Shown: piece after piece, positions 61,453 to 64,000 of the stretch | How positions within the stretch are numbered: position 1 is the stretch's first letter | Layout of the letters: each line of letters begins with the position of its first letter | NCBI GenBank assembly: GCA_030490835.1 | Contig: CM059975.1 | Location: 54,985,174-55,049,173 of the forward strand | Origin: Annona cherimola | Lineage: Eukaryota > Streptophyta > Magnoliopsida > Magnoliales > Annonaceae | Length of the DNA: 64,000 bases | Direction of reading: 5' to 3' | Translations under genes and position numbers: made by a program | Notes under the pieces: generated by a model | Database searches by the model: none | What the model saw: only the letters and a program-made list of their open reading frames with translations | Told to the model about the DNA's origin: nothing

Positions 61453-62504
61453 TTGATGATCCTCGTATATGTCAATTAAAATGCTTGCTATTTACGCAAG
61501 TATACGTGCCGTGTCAAGTAATAAAGAGTGAGTAGAGTATCGTTCTTACAAGGAATTGTTAACCAAATTATGAATTAGTTAAACTATGTTCTATGGATGG
61601 AAAATTCTAGTTTTGTGATTTATCTAAGCTAACGATTGCAAAAAGAAATTAGAGTAGAGATCATGAGACTACTGGATACTAAAAGCAAGTTTACTGATTA
61701 GGGATGGCAGATGGATAGATCGGAATCCTTGAATCTAAACTATATTGCGTTGGTTCTTTTTAAATGGATTGCATATGGATTTACTAGCCCAAGTTCATCT
61801 ATCTTTATATATGTTTTCCAATAGTATATAAAGCTAATTACACCTATTTAAGTGCTATGTTTCCATGCCATTAAATAAAGTGTAATTGATAAGTGCATAA
61901 CTTGTATAATGACTACACAGGGTTTAACAGTATATTCCTATCCGTTAAACAACTCTCCTTACACAAAGGTCGAAACCTATGCCTTGCACATGGATCTAGC
62001 AAAGATTTTCCTCTTCCAAGGATAAATCAAGCAATTAAATCATCTTACAAGGTAGCTAATCTTGTAAAAATATTAAATCCACACATGCAAAGGTAAATCA
62101 TACACAATCATGCATAAAATCAACTATTCATTCCTAAATATTCTAAGAACCAAGAAACAATATAGTTTAGAATTCAAATCATCCTAACTATCCATCTAAT
62201 GGAGATTTAGTTCAAAAATATGATCTTAACATCCAATACATCCAAATAAAAAGTGTCCATAAGGCAGAGAAAGAAAATTGGAAAGAATAAGAAAAACTGT
62301 TTTCCGGCGGTTTCCACCAACGGGACTTGAATCTTTTCTTCAATCCGAGCTTTGATCTTGATTTCCGCTTTCTCTTGCACTATAGTTCATACTCCCGGCT
62401 CCTCTCCTTCTCTCTTTTCTTTCGCCCACGAACCCCTAGGAACTATATATAGAGTCTTATTGTGCAGCTTACACACTAGAATATTCGCGTACGGATGCGT
62501 ATTG

Positions 62505-62770
62505 GCTCCTAGGTGCCAACTCTCTGTGTGATGAGCAGTTTGGACACATTCTTAAAATCCTAGAAATTCTTGCACTGGCGCCTAGGCGCTAACTCCCTGG
62601 ACTGCACTACTTGATTTGTGGCTTCTGACTTGGATTTCATGTAGAGAAGTGGCGCCTGGGCGCCCCTGGGCGGTGCCTAGGCTCCAACTCTCTGGAATGC
62701 CCTGCATGTCAGCTGTGTGTGCTGCAAATTGTCAAGGCGTGTAGGGTGGCGCGTAGGGTGGCGCCATCCA
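62505..62770. repeat. GGCGCC-type degenerate repeats
   Basis: About four imperfect copies of a GC-rich palindromic core related to GGCGCCTAGGCGCC, followed by AACTCTCTGG, begin near 62507, 62577, 62651 and 62750. They stand out in AT-rich surroundings. The role is unknown. Confidence 0.55.
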
Positions 62771-63009
62771 TCTACCTCTGGATGCCTCAGCTGACATTCA
62801 ACTCATCTACTCTGCCAACGTACGTCCCGTCCTTCCTGCAAAAGATGGAAAAACTAAATAAATAAACTAAAAATGCCTAAATAATGCTAAAATTGCCTAA
62901 AAACTAATTAATGCTCCTAAAATGCAAAGCGGATGAAAATTAAGCTAAATGAGTGCAAACTATGCCTAATCTCTTGAAGTAACACACAAATTAAGTTTGA
63001 AATGGGCCA

Positions 63010-63037
63010 TGATAACTCGTAAAAATACGAGTTATCA
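63010..63037. repeat. Perfect 12-bp inverted repeat
   Basis: TGATAACTCGTA (63010-63021) and its reverse complement (63026-63037) surround an AAAA loop. It lies just before the CACCTCCAAACTTG motif. It may be an RNA stem-loop or an element terminus. Confidence 0.7.
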
Positions 63038-64000
63038 CACCTCCAAACTTGAATGTTGCTAGTCCTCGAACAACACATGCAAACAAAATGAATAAATGAA
63101 TGAATGAATGTAAACAAAAATCAACTCCTTTCGCTTCCGGTTATGCATTGATCAATCCACTTAGCCATTTCACAAGGTCGTGATTAATTCAACTTGAAAA
63201 ATCCATCATTATACAAACAAGGCATAAATTTTTCTTTCCAAACCAAGTTACATGTGGGTGCTAAAATTTCGTAGTGCAAAGTTATATTTCAACACATCAA
63301 TCTTTCATTCGATTAGAAAACTGGTTAGGAAATCAATGAACTCAAGCAAACCAATGATTAAACTGAATACACTGGTTATAGCAAATGGTATCAACTCACT
63401 GAATTCAATCTCTAACAACTGCACATTTTTCCCCCCAAACTTATTGCAAAAATTCTCCTCACCATATTTCAGGATATCTGGAGATCTGTGTTCTTTTTTT
63501 TGGGCTTCCCTCACCATATTTCAGGGTATCTAGGGAGAATTTTTAATTTTTTAAAGCGCTCCTACTATGATTTTCCTTTGCTTTTTTACGCGAACCTTGC
63601 CATTTGTCGATGCCAAGTCCCGGTTACTCAGCTTAGGTCAATCACCCCCTTTTTATCTTTTTCTAATGCTTTATTAGGGCTACTGAATATGTTTGAGTAA
63701 TTCCTGTGAAATAATACCATTTCTGAACTCGTTGAAGTACTTGGTCAGCATTTATTTAGTTCAATTTTCATCATCTCAGTCTGAAAGATAGGCCTGTTAT
63801 TAAATTAGAACAATGTATTCTGAAATTCCTTTTAATTCTTTCACATGTTAATTTCAACCTGCTTTATACTTGGTTTCAATCTGAATTGCCCATTCTTTCA
63901 TGAATTCAATTTCAAATCAGAATTAATCACAGCATTGCACATTTTCACAATCAAATGAATTAAAACAACGACAACTTTCATTAGCTGAAATTGAAATGCA

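Larger units (their letters stand above)
61453..64000. other. Unidentified non-coding repeat-like region
   Basis: Begins TGATGATCCTCGTATATG inside the D 5' LTR and runs past the window end. The opening stretch (a GCAAGTATACGTG motif, then AAGTAATAAAGAGTGAGTAGAG) and the segment CACCTCCAAACTTGAATG..GCTAGTCCTCGA near 63038-63070 are of a kind I associate with common plant LTR-element sequence, but I cannot name the family. A TATA-like TATATATAG lies near 62445. A direct repeat (CTCACCATATTTCAGG) occurs at 63458 and 63510. No ORF has recognisable domains. Confidence 0.4.

Overview
The window is repeat-rich, AT-rich plant nuclear DNA made almost wholly of nested LTR retrotransposons. I find no host protein gene, tRNA or rRNA. 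The evidence for a plant is: Ty3/gypsy chromovirus pol genes ending in a chromodomain, Copia pol genes of the SIRE/Maximus type with a 'putative plant transposon protein'-like extra ORF, primer binding sites matching plant initiator tRNA-Met, and dense nesting with solo LTRs. The species cannot be read from the sequence.

Layout. Left third (1-17527): an old plus-strand gypsy LTR (called J) is cut into pieces by minus-strand LTRs of the same superfamily. Solo LTR G (1010-12904, TSD TGTTT) carries two further solo LTRs, F (1760-5851, TSD TTTAC) and H (6581-9502, TSD CAAAA). Solo LTR I (13050-17038, TSD ATTAT) lies next to it, and a partial LTR K runs off the left edge. Copia element A (17528-24717, plus, TSD AAGGG) is also inserted in J. 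It is decayed, and in place of a 5' LTR it has a palindromic inverted copy of the LTR end. J ends at 25499, where gypsy element C begins.

Element C (25500-37712, plus) is a decayed Tekay-like chromovirus with LTRs of about 4 kb, an extra ORF upstream of gag (ORF0), gag and pol. Its 3' LTR is truncated and abuts the truncated 3' LTR of element D (37713-61452, minus), so the two elements are joined tail to tail. D's 3' LTR holds solo LTR E (40125-43643, TSD ATCAT). D's gag holds Copia element B (48550-59311, minus, TSD AAATT). B's two 1660-bp LTRs look identical and its gag, pol and a third ORF are open: it is the youngest and the only potentially functional element. D's 5' LTR is interrupted at 61453 by an unidentified non-coding repeat that runs to the window end.

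Most interesting signals: (1) a 34-bp dyad-symmetric module repeated 7 times in the LTR of A and 9 times in each LTR of B, mostly in pairs, ending about 85 bp before the TATA box in both; (2) a purine-rich micro-exon-like block of 39-47 nt with splice-site-like edges at the same place in eight gypsy LTRs; (3) lineage-specific small palindromes at a fixed place upstream of the gypsy LTR end, some with compensatory changes; (4) the aberrant palindromic 5' terminus of A, flanked by a proper TSD; (5) a conserved ORF0 upstream of gag in C and D; (6) a conserved +1 frame relation between gag and pol in A and B; (7) ORF3 of B with its own leader and GTCGAC cluster. All calls were made by eye; no alignment or database search was run.
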